Positions 13,236 to 24,697 of a stretch of 64,000 nt of DNA are shown piece by piece. Source of the DNA: Euptelea pleiosperma. Taxonomy: Eukaryota; Streptophyta; Magnoliopsida; Ranunculales; Eupteleaceae. How positions within the stretch are numbered: position 1 is the first letter of the stretch; the number at the start of each line of letters is the position of its first letter. Location: NCBI GenBank assembly GCA_035048495.1, contig CM068542.1:41755109-41819108 (forward strand), in the 5' to 3' direction. The position numbers and the translations under genes were made by a program. The notes under the pieces are model-generated. The model had not been told where the DNA came from. It did not search any database and saw only the letters and a list, made by a program, of their open reading frames with translations.

Positions 13236-13790
13236 AGTGAAGAATTTTTTTTTAAAGGCTTGTTTAGGGTGAGTGTGAACGGTGAGAGTGCGAGCCTTTG
13301 GGGAGAGGTTGAGGTCTTTCGGGAAAGTGAATAGAAAGAAGATGAGAGAGAGGGGTTTCATTAGAGAGGAGGCGATGGAAGATAGGAGTAGACATAAGAG
13401 ATGAGAAAGGTAAGAAGAGGGGTTTCGTTAGACAATGATCCGTGCAACTTATCTATCAAACGATAACAACACATCAAATGGTGGTGTATGCCAATGCCAA
13501 TTTGGTACTTGTGTATAATATTAAGATGGTAGGAATGGTGGGGCAAGGGTATGAGAGGTCGATCAGAGGCAATTTTGTTCATAAAACCACTAAAACACGT
13601 GAAAACAATGTACTCGCTTGATCAATTGCTTTCTAAGCAACATAGAGGCACCGTAACATGCCGCGTGTTTGATCAAATGGTTGTATTCAAATATAATGGT
13701 GCCGTCTTTAATCCACGTGGCTCAATATGGACTCACAATGAGAATTATCGGATTTATTACAATCGTTCCATCCTAACTTTAAACCCTCCA

Positions 13791-13800
13791 CTATAAATAG
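13791..13800 (+). promoter_or_regulatory. TATA box, possibly of a degenerate LTR or promoter
   Basis: CTATAAATAG lies in CCTCCACTATAAATAGAAA, a strong plant TATA context with a purine-rich stretch just after it. No recognisable gene follows. The region from about 13560 to 14110 has the look of an LTR, but no second copy or paired TG...CA ends were found. Confidence 0.35.
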
Positions 13801-14109
13801 AAAAAGGGGTTGAAGGAAAGGGGGAAGTCCATATTCTGACAAGATCAGCTCGTAATTGCTTTGCATGTGGTCCCACGACCATGTGTCATTGTATAAGTCA
13901 AAAGGCGTTGGTACTTGTTGACTGTTGTTTTACCATCATCGACCAACTAAGAAACATTAACCCTGTCACCCAAAAATTGAAAGGACCAACAAAAGCAAAA
14001 ATAATCTTAAATTTTTGGGGTGTGGGTTGTTTTTGGTATGTGTTAACATTAAAATGGTTGAAGAAGAAGGAACTACAACTCTACTAAGTTTTCTCTCATT
14101 CACTTACAT

Positions 14110-16510
14110 AAGACTCTCTCAACACAAAGGTAGCTTCTATGAAGATATCTTAGAAATGCCAAAAAGACTCTTCTAAAGCTCGGTAGTAGGTCGGGACAAG
14201 TGGCGGAGCCAAGAGGGACACACCTGCAATTTCATTCGCGTCCTCTCCTGTAGAGTCTTCTACTCTACAAAATCGTCTTTGCCTGTAAGTCTTCTAATTG
14301 ATTGTGCCCCCCTTTGAACAAAATCCTAGCTCTGCTACTGATCAAGACTCGCCCATTCAATTGATATCAATTAAGAGAACTCCAAATTCAATCTCCAATC
14401 TCTTGCAAATGCATCACTTGCCACGATTTTGGAATGCACATAGTTTGGATTATGTTTATTTTTTAACTTTCAGTTATTAAAAATTGACAACAAACAAAAG
14501 CTAAAAGATTTGACTTTTGACTTCAGAAAAAGTTACTTATTGTTTTGTTTCAATTTAAGCACACGTTAAATAAAAATATAAGTAAAATTTTCTTAAAATC
14601 ATATTTGTCCTTTTAATCCTTTAAAATAAATTATAAATAACCATTTCAACTATTTTTAACGAAGTCTTCATTGTAAGTTATAAATGACCATTTTGTCCTT
14701 CAATAACAAATTAACAACTTTTTTGTCTTTTTTATAAGCCACGGTGATATATTAAAGAAACCAAAAGAGAAGAGACAAAAAACCTGCCCCACATCATTCT
14801 TTAACATGACCAATGAAAGCTAATATGGGATATCAGTAACCCAGCGAAGCGATGGGCAATTATATGTGCAAATAGATACACGTCCAGCAAAAGAAAAAGA
14901 GATGATCAAAAGACAAAGCAACCTCCAAAATGCTAGCACAAATAGCTAACAATGACCATCCTAGAGTGAGGATCCATTCTGAAGAGCCTCTACCACCCCT
15001 TTTGCATCGAAAACACCAAAATGTAAGCCTAATGGGCGTCCTTGGCAGCGTAAAGCCCCATCAAGATATCTTTCCCTTTTACCTCCTCAGTAGGCAAATT
15101 TTTTATCAATTAATAACTACTTCAACTATTTTTAACGACAAAAAATATTCCTCTAAGCCTTTATTACAAATTATAAGTAATTATGTTGTCATTTTACATC
15201 AAATAAGTTATTTTTTGTTCTTTATAAGCATTTTTACTTTCAACAAGTAGGCAACTTTATTTCTGGTAAATTCTACTACTTGTGTTGCTTCTCTCTCGTT
15301 CCCAACATTCACAGAAGAATATATAAACCCTAGGAATCATAAAAAGGGTACATATTTTACTATTTTAGCTACATTATTACATCATAGCTACATTTTTGTA
15401 AGAGAGCCATCACTCAGGCAATCCATGAAAACCCACTGTTGGCAACTGAACATTCTCATTTCTAGAAGCCCACCTTTTTAAAATCCTTCCCCTAGTTTTT
15501 GAAAAGCTGACCTTGCATTTACCCTCCTTTCATTTTGTCATGATAGACATACATTTAATATAGGAACTATCCTTGGAAACCCACAACATCTAACTTATTA
15601 AGTAGCCGTTGGCCTACCATCTTGGTTCATGAATTCAAACTTGAAAGAAAAGAACAAAACCCTAGATCAGTCGGTGCCCCCATGAAACTATATATAAATC
15701 CAACTATGTGACCACCCATTATTTAATTTGCACTTTTCTTGGTTTGTTGTGTTGTTCAGGCACCCAACTCTTGAAAAGTTGTATCTATTGACCAATTCTG
15801 GATCTTTGTCGTTGTTTAACAACAAACATACAATGAAAGATATTCTTAACTACAAATTAATTATTTCTTATCCAATATGGTTGGTATATAAGATTTGATT
15901 ATGACCATCTTTAAGGTCACCTGTTGGGGATCACCGCTCAATTTTTGATCGGACGGTGGGGCACTTCACCAGCTAGGGAGGTTGCTATGCCCCACCATTA
16001 GGTGTATAATTTGAATACTTGTCGGTATTATTTTAATATATGATATATAATAATCTAGGGATGTGTTTCGGTTAAACCTATTAACGCGACATTTAATGAT
16101 GATTATAATTGTAAACAATGCTTAGTGCTTGAAAATGAAAGGGACATTTGGAGAGTAAAATATCATTAGACTTTTTAAGATTTTTCTTTTCTCTTTTGGT
16201 GGGCAAACTGTGGGTCTCCCCTTTCTTATAGGCCAATGGAATGGGATACTATTGCCTATGGATCTCATTTAGATCTTCTAGGTGGAAATCAAATCGATCA
16301 GATGATCATGAGCATGCTATATAGACTTCGTTCTGGCCCTGGGTACTGACGATCATCTGTCGGCTTAATTTAGGGCCCAAAAACATCTCTTAAACGATTT
16401 TTAACTGTTGGATTTGGGGTTTATTTTGTCATCATGGGCTTGGAACTCATCATAGAAATGAGCAACTTATTCATGGGGTCAGTTCAGTACTAGGCCCGAA
16501 AGAGTATGCC
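14110..16510. other. AT-rich intergenic DNA, no gene seen
   Basis: Repeated poly-A/T rich segments (14480-14750 and 15090-15250 share phrases such as AACTATTTTTAACGA and TTATAAGT), probably decayed MITEs. No reading frame with a family signature, no RNA gene recognised. Confidence 0.5.
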
Positions 16511-16520
16511 TAGATATAAA

Positions 16521-16921
16521 GGCTGGCTCAGGCTCCAGTTACCGCCCGTTAATGACAGGCTTTGGTTACAGGACACAATAGGACCACGCGGCTCAATCAT
16601 AGAGGACTTTGACCGTATGGATGTTTGGCCAATCCCTAAGTGGACTGAAAAAACAAAAATCAGCCTGATGAGTGATTTACAGGCGTTGGATTGGACTTAT
16701 TTTCATTTGTTAATCTCAACTGTGGAAATTTGAGCAGTATTTGAGGTACAAAGATCCAATTCCTAGAAATCACTAATCAAGATGATTTTTCGTTTGTAGG
16801 TCCACTTAAGGATGGGACAAACATCCATACGGTCAGAGTCCTATAATATTGTGACACGTGGCTCATATTGTTTCCTGTAGCCGGAACCTGTCATTTTAGG
16901 GCGGTAACTGGAGCCCGACCC
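16521..16921. mobile_element. Mutator-like foldback MITE, type A (401 bp)
   Basis: Terminal inverted repeats GGCTCAGGCTCCAGTTACCG (left) and, reversed, GGGTCGGGCTCCAGTTACCG (right), flanked by a perfect 9-bp target duplication AGATATAAA (16512-16520 and 16922-16930). The arms carry the core GACCGTATGGATGTTTGGCC and the AATCAGCCTGATGAGTGATT block. A G-box (CACGTG) is present at 16855-16860 in the right arm; the left arm has the mutated CACGCG. No transposase. The 9-bp duplication points to Mutator-like mobilisation. Confidence 0.92.
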
Positions 16922-16930
16922 AGATATAAA

Positions 16931-18100
16931 ATCACGTCGATGAGTATAGGAATACAGAACTGGACTGGACTTTAGAATTTAGATACTTTTTGCTTAGCTT
17001 TTTGGTTTTTCGACTTTTTAAAAAGTATGTGATGAATCGGATGGATTAAAAACGTTAAAAAAAAAAAATGAGTCATAAGGTGGGACCCACACGTTTACAA
17101 TCTCTAGGGAAAAGGTCATTTCACATAGCTGTCCTGTCCGCACGATTCTCACTGCGAACTGGCTAGCACGAAAGAGTGCATAGTTGTAGAGGTCTAGTAC
17201 CCCTAGTTTGTTTACTGTTTTATGAAGGTATGGTCAACGGTCAATGATGTTTCATTGTATTGACTGTGAAGCGAGCCTTAAAAGGGATGGGGCTTGGTCC
17301 AGAATCCAGACAAGGGCCGGCACTCCTCCCTACTCCACCTTTGTTTTCTTGGAAATCTGACCAATTTTCCCGGTCTTCTTAGAAGATGAAAGCCTGAAAC
17401 ATAGGAGTCGGCAGGGAGTCCCCCTTACAACAAAAGGACGAGATCTTACTCCCTCCATGGATCTCATATTTTAACAGCTATTCAGATTCTCTTATTAATA
17501 AAATAAAAACCAGTAAGTTTCTATTAAGTGGAGCTGCAGGAGCATGAAACTTCATGCTTGTTTGCCTATCTGTCGTCCACGAGTGATAGGTACTGTTTAG
17601 AGTATATGATGGATATGGGTAGGCCACTCAAAAGAGTGTGGACTGTAATCTGACGGCTTTTAAGATCCCCTACGACTACGTTGGACTAATGGACAGTTAA
17701 CAATAATTCCGAGCAGTCAACGAAGAAAAAGTCTTACAAAGGATGGCTACAAATACATCATCTGATCCGATCAAATTTATCTCCTTGCTGGTGCAGACTG
17801 CAGATAGAAGGGTGGGTGACGTGGGTCATCCAGTCCCTTATATGTAGATCGTCGATAGAGTCTGCACCCAGGTTCAGTAATTATCGTGTCCCTGGTGGCA
17901 AATTAATATAAGTTTTTTTTTTTAAAAAGGCAGGCCAACGACACGAAAATAATGACGTCATGGGCAAGTTTTACACTCCCAACAAGGCTATTTGATCTGG
18001 ACTAGATTGTCCACGTATTACAAGTGGTCAAAGTCAAACAATTTCCGTTGAGTGCTGTGATGTGATACACTACATAGTACATACATATAGGGGGGTGTAT
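16931..18100. other. Intergenic, no gene or clear repeat seen
   Basis: Mixed-composition DNA with a poly-A run near 17059. No coding potential, no RNA gene recognised. Confidence 0.45.
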
Positions 18101-18109
18101 TTTTAAATT

Positions 18110-18504
18110 GGGTAGGCTCCAGTTACCGCCCTAAATGACAGGCTCATGTTACAGGACACAATATGAGCCATGTGGCATGCTATTAGAGGCCTCTGACCGT
18201 ATGGATGTTTGGCCAATCCCTAGATGGACCTACAAACCAAAAATCAGCCTTATTAGTGATTTCTAGGCGTTGGATCTTTGTACCTAAAATATTTATCAAA
18301 TACCACAGTTGAGATTAACCCATGAAAATAAGTCTAATCCAACGCCTATAAATCACTAATCAGACTGAGTTTTAGTTTGTAGGTCCACTTAGGGATTGGC
18401 CAAACATCCATACGGTCAGAGTCCTCTAAGGTCTTGCCACGTGGCTTATATTGTGTCCTGTAACCAGAGCCTGTCATTTTAGGGCAGTAACTGGAGCCTG
18501 AGCC
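18110..18504. mobile_element. Mutator-like foldback MITE, type A (395 bp)
   Basis: Left end GGGTAGGCTCCAGTTACCGC, right end (reversed) GGCTCAGGCTCCAGTTACTG, with perfect 9-bp target duplication TTTTAAATT (18101-18109 and 18505-18513). A G-box lies at 18438-18443; the left-arm counterpart is mutated to CATGTG. Both arms hold the GACCGTATGGATGTTTGGCC core. The 103-codon ORF on the minus strand is simply the arm read through. Confidence 0.93.
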
Positions 18505-18939
18505 TTTTAAATTATAAAAAAATGGAGAAAGCACGACCACAGAAATGCACCTAAAGACCACCGTCATAAGAAGTGTGAACGCTTTGAAGAAAGTCAAAGA
18601 TATCCTCGGATACGTGGGAATGTATGTTGAACAGTTGGAAGTACCTAAAGATGACACGTAGCAAACAAATATCTTAGTTTTTATTTTTTATATTTTCTAT
18701 GGTTCTTGCGAGACTTGTGATGGTGTAGAGTTGAACTTCAAGTTAAAAAAATATTAAATAAAATATTAAAAAATACGTTGACCAGAGACCAAAAAAAAAA
18801 AAAATGCCAAACCTTCTCCCATTCATGGTTAACAGTTGGAGACTGAGCAGAAAAATAGCTTCAGAACTTTTCTCCCCACCACTGAGTCGAACCCGAGTTT
18901 GCTGTCCCCCGGTCCAAAAGTGCTATTTTGGGCCCACAC

Positions 18940-19165
18940 ATCCATGCACACTAGTTTGGTTCACCTCTTGGTGAGCCATACACCAAAATATCAGTTTATT
19001 TGGTGATTTCTAGCCATTGGATTTGAGCATTTTAACGGGAGATTTCTGGCCGTTGAACTAAAATCTAACTGCTAGAGATCACCAATCAAGCTGATTTTTG
19101 ATGCATGGGTCTACCAATAGGTGGACCAAAACATCCATAAGTTCACTGGTCCCAAAAGAGTACTT
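18940..19165. mobile_element. Foldback MITE, divergent subfamily without G-box
   Basis: Arms AATATCAGTTTATTTGGTGA with TTTCTAGCCATTGGATTTGA pair with the GAGATCACCAATCAAGCTGA side; CATCCATAAGTTCACTGG mirrors the shared core. Ends not resolved. Related to the elements at 57466 and 62846. Confidence 0.65.
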
Positions 19166-19264
19166 CACGTCGCATTTTAAGAGGGAGAAGACTTCAAACT
19201 TTGAAGGCCCAGCGTACACCAAATACTTTCTCCCTACAAGTTACAGCTATACATGCAGTACTCA

Positions 19265-19389
19265 CTCTCTCTCTCTCTCTCTCTCTTTTTCACTGTAGCA
19301 AAAGCAAAGATAGATGTTTCGTAGAAAGCTTCGGAGTGGGACGTAACTGATGAATTAGGGAAGAGTGCAGAGAGAGAGAGAGAGAGAGG
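19265..19389. repeat. (CT)n and (GA)n microsatellites
   Basis: (CT)n at 19265-19286 and (GA)n at 19370-19389, complementary to each other and about 85 bp apart, so the stretch could fold. Confidence 0.85.
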
Positions 19390-20129
19390 AGCAGAGATAA
19401 AGATAATTGCTAATTTCACGTGGTTTGTGAAGAGGGTAGTGGTTTTTTGGTATTGGTGCTTAGCTTTTTGGGTCGATGGGTCATGGTCCTACATCTGCAA
19501 CCAAATCTCTTGTGATAATAAACAGAGAACGTAGATTACAAATGTGTAGCTGTAGACTAGGGAGAGCTGACACTTTCTAGTCTCAACTCCTAACCACTGT
19601 ACACACATACCAACAGTCAAAGGAGATTTGTGGGAGTTGTACCGTTAAAAATGATGAGTGATCTCTGTCGTACACGTGTTGAGTGGACTTGATGTGGTTG
19701 ATGAAGATCATCATATCTTTTGTCTACTGTGAGACGTGCCACCCCCCTAGTGTAAATAGGGCCGGGATAGCCGTACACGTGAATTCATGGATAGCCGGAA
19801 CCTGAAGATTGCGATCTTTTTGTCATTGTGTGTTGAAGAGAATATGGAGGACGACTGGGTTGGCATGATTATAAAGGAAATACGGCGGAGGGGCAGAGAT
19901 CGTGATCTTTGTGTACTCTACTGGTTTCAACTTTCAACTTACAAGCAATGGGGGAGATTTCTCATTTCTCTCTGGAGAGGACTGTCGGAGACGATATTTA
20001 CCAGGATTTACATGCTTTGTACGGCAACCACAGAAAGCAAGTGAAAACTTTTTATGGCCATTTGTGGCCTAGAATCATTTCGAGAAAACTTTTCAAAGGG
20101 CGATCATAGTGACACAGGAACACTTCTCG

Positions 20130-20307
20130 GAGTAAAACTTCTGTCACAATCGGATTGCAAATCACACAAACACAGCCAATGAGTTCTCGGCACGTACACC
20201 TTAAAGCAAAAGCACGTAGGTACGTTGCAAAAGCACTTGTTACATGCCGAGAACTCTTTGGCCTGTGATTGTGTGATTTACAATTTCGTATGATAGGAGT
20301 TTTACTC
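20130..20307. mobile_element. Mutator-like hairpin MITE, type C (178 bp)
   Basis: Inverted ends GAGTAAAACTTCTGTCACA / ...GTTTTACTC, target duplication CACTTCTCG / CACTTCTTG (8 of 9). Long complementary arms centre on GAGTTCTCGGCACGTACACC. Sister copies are at 33623-33794 and 63727-63886, both with perfect 9-bp duplications. A 267-codon minus-strand ORF overlapping it is spurious. Confidence 0.9.
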
Positions 20308-20639
20308 CACTTCTTGTTTCCCGTCTCTGAATGTTTTTTATTTTTATTCCACCGTCTTTGGCTTTTGTGAGAAGAAGGGATAGCGATGTTCCTTTCTCCG
20401 CCTTTGACTCCTCGTAGCCGTTTAAAAATTTTAAACGAAGGAGACCCCAACGAGAGAATAAATGTTCCAATAATTGCGACGTGAGATTTGAGAATTTCTA
20501 CTTGAGCGGCGTGAGGCTGTGAGGTGCTACAATCAAAACATTTCTCAGGAGTTGCATGTATGATTATCTTTGCACGTACCAGTTGAGGTTGGTAGGCCCA
20601 CAGAGGCTCACTCCTGTGTGGTGAGAAAGAAAAAGTCAA

Positions 20640-20780
20640 CATTTTCTGTGACTGCCAACTTTGACGGAAGATGATGAACCATATTATGAGACACGTGGCA
20701 TATTCGTAGAGATTGCTTATCGTATGGATGTTTAGCCCAACCCTAGCTGTCCGCACAGACCAAAAATTAGCCTCATTTTC
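20640..20780. mobile_element. Single arm of a G-box foldback MITE
   Basis: Contains GAGACACGTGGCATATTCG, ATCGTATGGATGTTTAGCCC and ACCAAAAATTAGCCTCATT in the order seen in complete copies. The other arm is not found next to it. Confidence 0.6.
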
Positions 20781-20937
20781 AGGCTTGACGTGGAGAAAGG
20801 CATTCTCCAGGCAGCACCTATCTAATGGACAGTCTGAATTGAACACATCATCCATCCACGTGGAAGAAGACCCTTCGTTCCAGACTTACGCTGCGTTTCA
20901 ATAAGCTTAACCCAAGCTTATAGCTATAGTTAAGTAA

Positions 20938-21488
20938 GGGTCTGTTTGGTACGTGAGAAAAAGAGTTCCGAGGATGAATATTTAGCCAGGCGAATATTAT
21001 CTTGGCTAAATATTTGCTCATATCAATATTTAACAATGTTTGGTACGGCTAAATATTTGTTCATATCAATATTTAACAATGTTTGGTACGTGTATGAGCT
21101 AGCTCACTTCAGCTTCATTTTCTTTCAATTTGAGTGGGTACCACATATCAAAGTAAGTCAAAAACTAGGTTGGGCGAGTGCAGGAACCACATATTATGTC
21201 AAAGGATAAAAAAAAATTTATTTTTATCTTTTTTATATATTAAAAAATTAATTTTTATTTAAAATAGTGATTTTTCGGCAAGAAAATAAAATTTTCTCAC
21301 CAAGGCATAATCGGCATGAAAATAGTCACAGGGAGGGAGGTGATCAAATGTTTTCCCGCCGCGGAGGGCAAATATGTGGGCCCGGCTAAATATTCGCCAA
21401 GGGCAAGTGGCTGTCAAATGCACCCGGGCGAATATTAGCGCAGCTAAATATTTTATTTTCACGCGGCGATGCGTTACCAAACATGCCC
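20938..21488. mobile_element. PIF/Harbinger-like MITE (551 bp)
   Basis: Ends GGGTCTGTTTGGTA and TACCAAACATGCCC with target duplication TAA (20935-20937, 21489-21491). Inside, about 40 bp ending in AACAATGTTTGGTACG is tandemly repeated (about 21005-21087). No transposase. Confidence 0.85.
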
Positions 21489-21491
21489 TAA

Positions 21492-22757
21492 GTTCTGTTA
21501 AAGGTTTAGTAGCCATTTAGAATTGCACCCAAAAAATAGAATGGCAATTTAGATATTTAAAGAGCTTCTAAAACAATAAATAAACGAAACAAGCCAAGCA
21601 CTTTACCTGCTTTGGCTTAGAGATTTGGGGCAGATTTGTTGTTGTTTGTGGCTTGATGGGTTGACCACCGGTTGTTCCTTTCTGTAAGGATTTGTCTCCA
21701 CTTTTAGTAGTTATATAGGTCGTTGCTCCTAAGGTTTTCTAACTCTGGCTTCGGACCGTTAAGCAAAGAGAAAATACTATATTCTTCAGCTATTTCTAAA
21801 AGGATTTTTGAATCAGTGGGGTGTATACGATACATGTCTAATTCACATTTCAATTGAAAAATGTGAGTAGCATCATTTTGATTGTATTATAGATTGGCTA
21901 CAGATTCCCATTACTTCTTCGTCAAGTCTGAGAAGGTAAAAGTTTCTGTAACTTTCACTTCCATGGAATTGAGAAACCAAGACATAATGAGTTGATTATA
22001 AGAAATTCACTCTTCAAGCTTCGTATGAGTGTCAATGGGACATTTAGTATTGCCATTGATGAAGTCCAATTTTTTCTTCCCGCCAAGAGACAAGGTACGC
22101 TCTAGACCATATATTATAATTAACATCATTCAAGAGAACTGACGATAGCCTCCAACTAGGATTACCATCGATTTTCACTATTATTGAATCGAGGAGAGCA
22201 CTAGAAATGGATTGGAACAAACTTGCTTTGATACCATGAAGCAACAAATAAACTAGACGAGACAAGCAATTTACGTGCTTCGGCCGGCTTAGAAGCTTAT
22301 GTGCCTCAAGAGAAAAGAGATAAGACGTTTTATTCATTGGCTCAATAGAGAACACATTGCATCAATAAAGTGTTGCAATTTGAACATGTGCAATTTAAGA
22401 ATTTCAATAGCTTAGCTTAAAAAGTTACTTTTTAATAAGCTATAAGTAAACTTTTTAACTTATTTTAAGATTACAAAAAACAGCTAGCTTATGCGCCCTA
22501 GCACTTTTAACATTAAATATTCAAATTCAAACCTTAATAACTATAAAAATTCTAAATAACTAATAAAATTTTTTAAATGATAGAAATATTCCTGCATTCA
22601 TTTCATAACCTTGAATGATCAAATCATCCTTTCATACGCAGCCCAGTGCTTAAGCTATAACAATAATCACAACATGACTAGTTGTGGGTTTTTGCGGAGG
22701 ACCACTAGTTGCAGAAGGCCATTTTTCTTAAAGTGAAGTAAGTGATAGATCTGTTGT
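21492..22757. other. Intergenic, no gene seen
   Basis: No reading frame with a family signature on either strand. AGCTTAG/AAGCTTAT phrases near 20900 and 22420 hint at another decayed transposon around the Harbinger-like MITE. Confidence 0.4.
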
Positions 22758-22765
22758 TTTAGTAA

Positions 22766-23372
22766 GGGTGGCATTATTTGCACCCACCTTTTTTTGAGTG
22801 ACACCCACCTCTTGGTGTATGCAAATAAGTTACAAAAAAAAAAAAAATCAAAAAAAACCCACCACTGATAGAGAAGAAGAAGAGCCACTAAGCCTCATCT
22901 TCTTCTTCTTTTCCGAGTGGCTTCCTCTTCATCTTCTTCTTCTTCTTCTTCTTCTTTTTTAAGTGAGAGGGGGGATCTCTTTCTCCCCATCTTCCTTAAA
23001 AAAAAAAAAAAAAAAAAAAATCGCCTGTATCGGTAACACAAGCTATGTCAGCAGCTGCCTACCGATATAGCCAAAGCTATGTTCACCCTATGTCACCGAT
23101 ACTGGGTGGAATTTTTTTATTTTTAAGAAGAGAGAGAAAGAAGAGTAAGAGGATGAGGAAGACAAGGCTACCCAGAAAAGAAAAGGAGGCCTGCCGCCCA
23201 CAACCAGGTAAGAGAGAGAGAGTGGTGGTGGTGGTGGTGTAGTGAGAAGAAGAAGGCAATGGTGGATGTTCTATTTAAATTCGGTTTTTTTATTTTTTTT
23301 TATAACTTTGGGTATGTGCAGATAAGAGGTAGGTGTCACTCAAAAAAAAGGTGTGTGCAAATAACGCCACCC
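22766..23372. mobile_element. hAT-like MITE (607 bp)
   Basis: Inverted ends start GGGTGGCATTATTTGCAC and match for about 50 bp (through TTTGAGTGACACC). Perfect 8-bp target duplication TTTAGTAA (22758-22765 and 23373-23380). The interior is simple sequence: (TTC)n near 22900-22970, an A-run near 22998-23020 and (GGT)n near 23222-23240. The 65-codon ORF over it is not a gene. Confidence 0.88.
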
Positions 23373-23398
23373 TTTAGTAAAGTCCGCTGTATATCCGA

Positions 23399-23868
23399 CG
23401 GATAATCCAATTATCCATGGGACGGAATTTCCTATTAATAAGGGTCGGGCTTCCGTTCACAGATCTAAAATGACTGACAGGGACACAATATAAGCCACAC
23501 AAGATAAGCCACGTGGCACACTGTTACAAGACTGACCGTATGGATGTTTGTTCTATCTATCCCATGGTGGACCTACAAACCAAAAATCAGCCTGATTAGT
23601 GACTTATAGGATTTGGATTGGACTAATTTTCCTCGGATAATCCAATTATCCATGGGACGGAATTTCCTATTAATAAGGGTCGGGCTTCCGTTCACAGATC
23701 TAAAATGACTGACAGGGACACAATATAAGCCACACAAGATAAGCCACGTGGCACACTGTTACAAGACTGACCGTATGGATGTTTGTTCTATCTATCCCAT
23801 GGTGGACCTACAAACCAAAAATCAGCCTGATTAGTGACTTATAGGATTTGGATTGGACTAATTTTCCT
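23399..23868. repeat. 235-bp direct tandem duplication
   Basis: 23399-23633 and 23634-23868 read as identical. The unit covers 43 bp of flank plus the left arm of the type A MITE. Either very recent or an assembly duplication. Confidence 0.92.
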
Positions 23869-23967
23869 CGGCACCATGGGATAGGACAAACATCCGTCCT
23901 GTAACAGTGTGCCACCTGGCTTATATTGTGTCCTTGTCATTTTAGATCTGTCAACGGAGCCCGAACC
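23442..23967. mobile_element. Type A foldback MITE with duplicated left arm
   Basis: Left end GGGTCGGGCTTCCGTTCAC, right end (reversed) GGTTCGGGCTCCGTTGAC. Target duplication TATTAATAA / TAATAATAA (8 of 9; 23433-23441, repeated at 23668-23676, and 23968-23976). G-box in both copies of the left arm (GCCACGTGGC); the right arm has GCCACCTGGC. Without the internal duplication it would be 291 bp. Confidence 0.88.
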
Positions 23968-23976
23968 TAATAATAA

Positions 23977-24690
23977 TTAGGTATGAACAACTTTGTAAAA
24001 CTCTTAAGGAGCAAGTTTTGTATGAATATCAGAATGATTTGAATTGTTGTGAGGATGATCTCACAAAAAATCAGCTATTGATTCATCTTCTACATGGGTA
24101 CGCCACAATGAGTGTCAAAAAGGGGGATCCCCTGAGCCCGACCCACAATATTTAGGAATGAACAATTTTTTAGAACTCTTAGTGAGCAATTTTTGTAAAA
24201 CTCACTATCTATAGCATTTCCTAAATAGATGCACATCTCCTTGTATGCGACGTAAATACTAAATTTGAAGAGTAAGTGGTGAACAAAGAAGCGTGAGAGT
24301 TGTGTAGTTCATGGCGTACGGGATCGCAACTCTAAAATGTTACAAATAGTTACAAGTAAGATTGAATGAATGAGAGACTTATATAAAAGACATTCTATAT
24401 TAACATTCATATTTCTCCCATAAGACGAGAGTATATATAATAACATGCATCCAGCAAACAGAACCCAACACACCGAAAAGGACCCCAAATGACCCACTTC
24501 AAATTGGAGCCCCATATCTAAACCCGACCCCCAATACTTATTTTTCCCAACCATAACCCGACCCGACTATATCATCACCAACCCAACAAGACAAACAAAG
24601 AAATTCCATAAAAAAAAACGAAAGACGGTATAATTATTACAGTTCTCCACCACCAAGCACTAGACCCCAGATAAAAAACAAGAACCGTTA
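23977..24690. other. 3' flank of the CYP78A gene
   Basis: Includes an imperfect repeat (ATGAACAA...TTAGAACTCTTA-like phrases at about 23982 and 24158). The part nearest 24697 should contain the P450 3' untranslated region; no clear poly(A) signal was singled out. Confidence 0.4.
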
Positions 24691-24697
24691 TCGAACC

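Noticed and set aside
12536..13796. Several 60-100 codon ORFs
   Set aside because: Translate simple Pro/Ser-rich or short-repeat DNA; no homologue recognised, no splice or start context.
18346..18657. 103-codon ORF and similar ORFs at 16506, 31456, 35600, 58562
   Set aside because: They are readings of the conserved MITE arms, which explains why their proteins resemble each other (MDVWPIPKW-like).
20052..20855. 267-codon minus-strand ORF
   Set aside because: It reads straight through a type C MITE hairpin and flanking MITE arm; no family signature. Chance open frame.
23045..23242. 65-codon basic ORF ending in a Val run
   Set aside because: Encoded by microsatellites within the hAT-like MITE.
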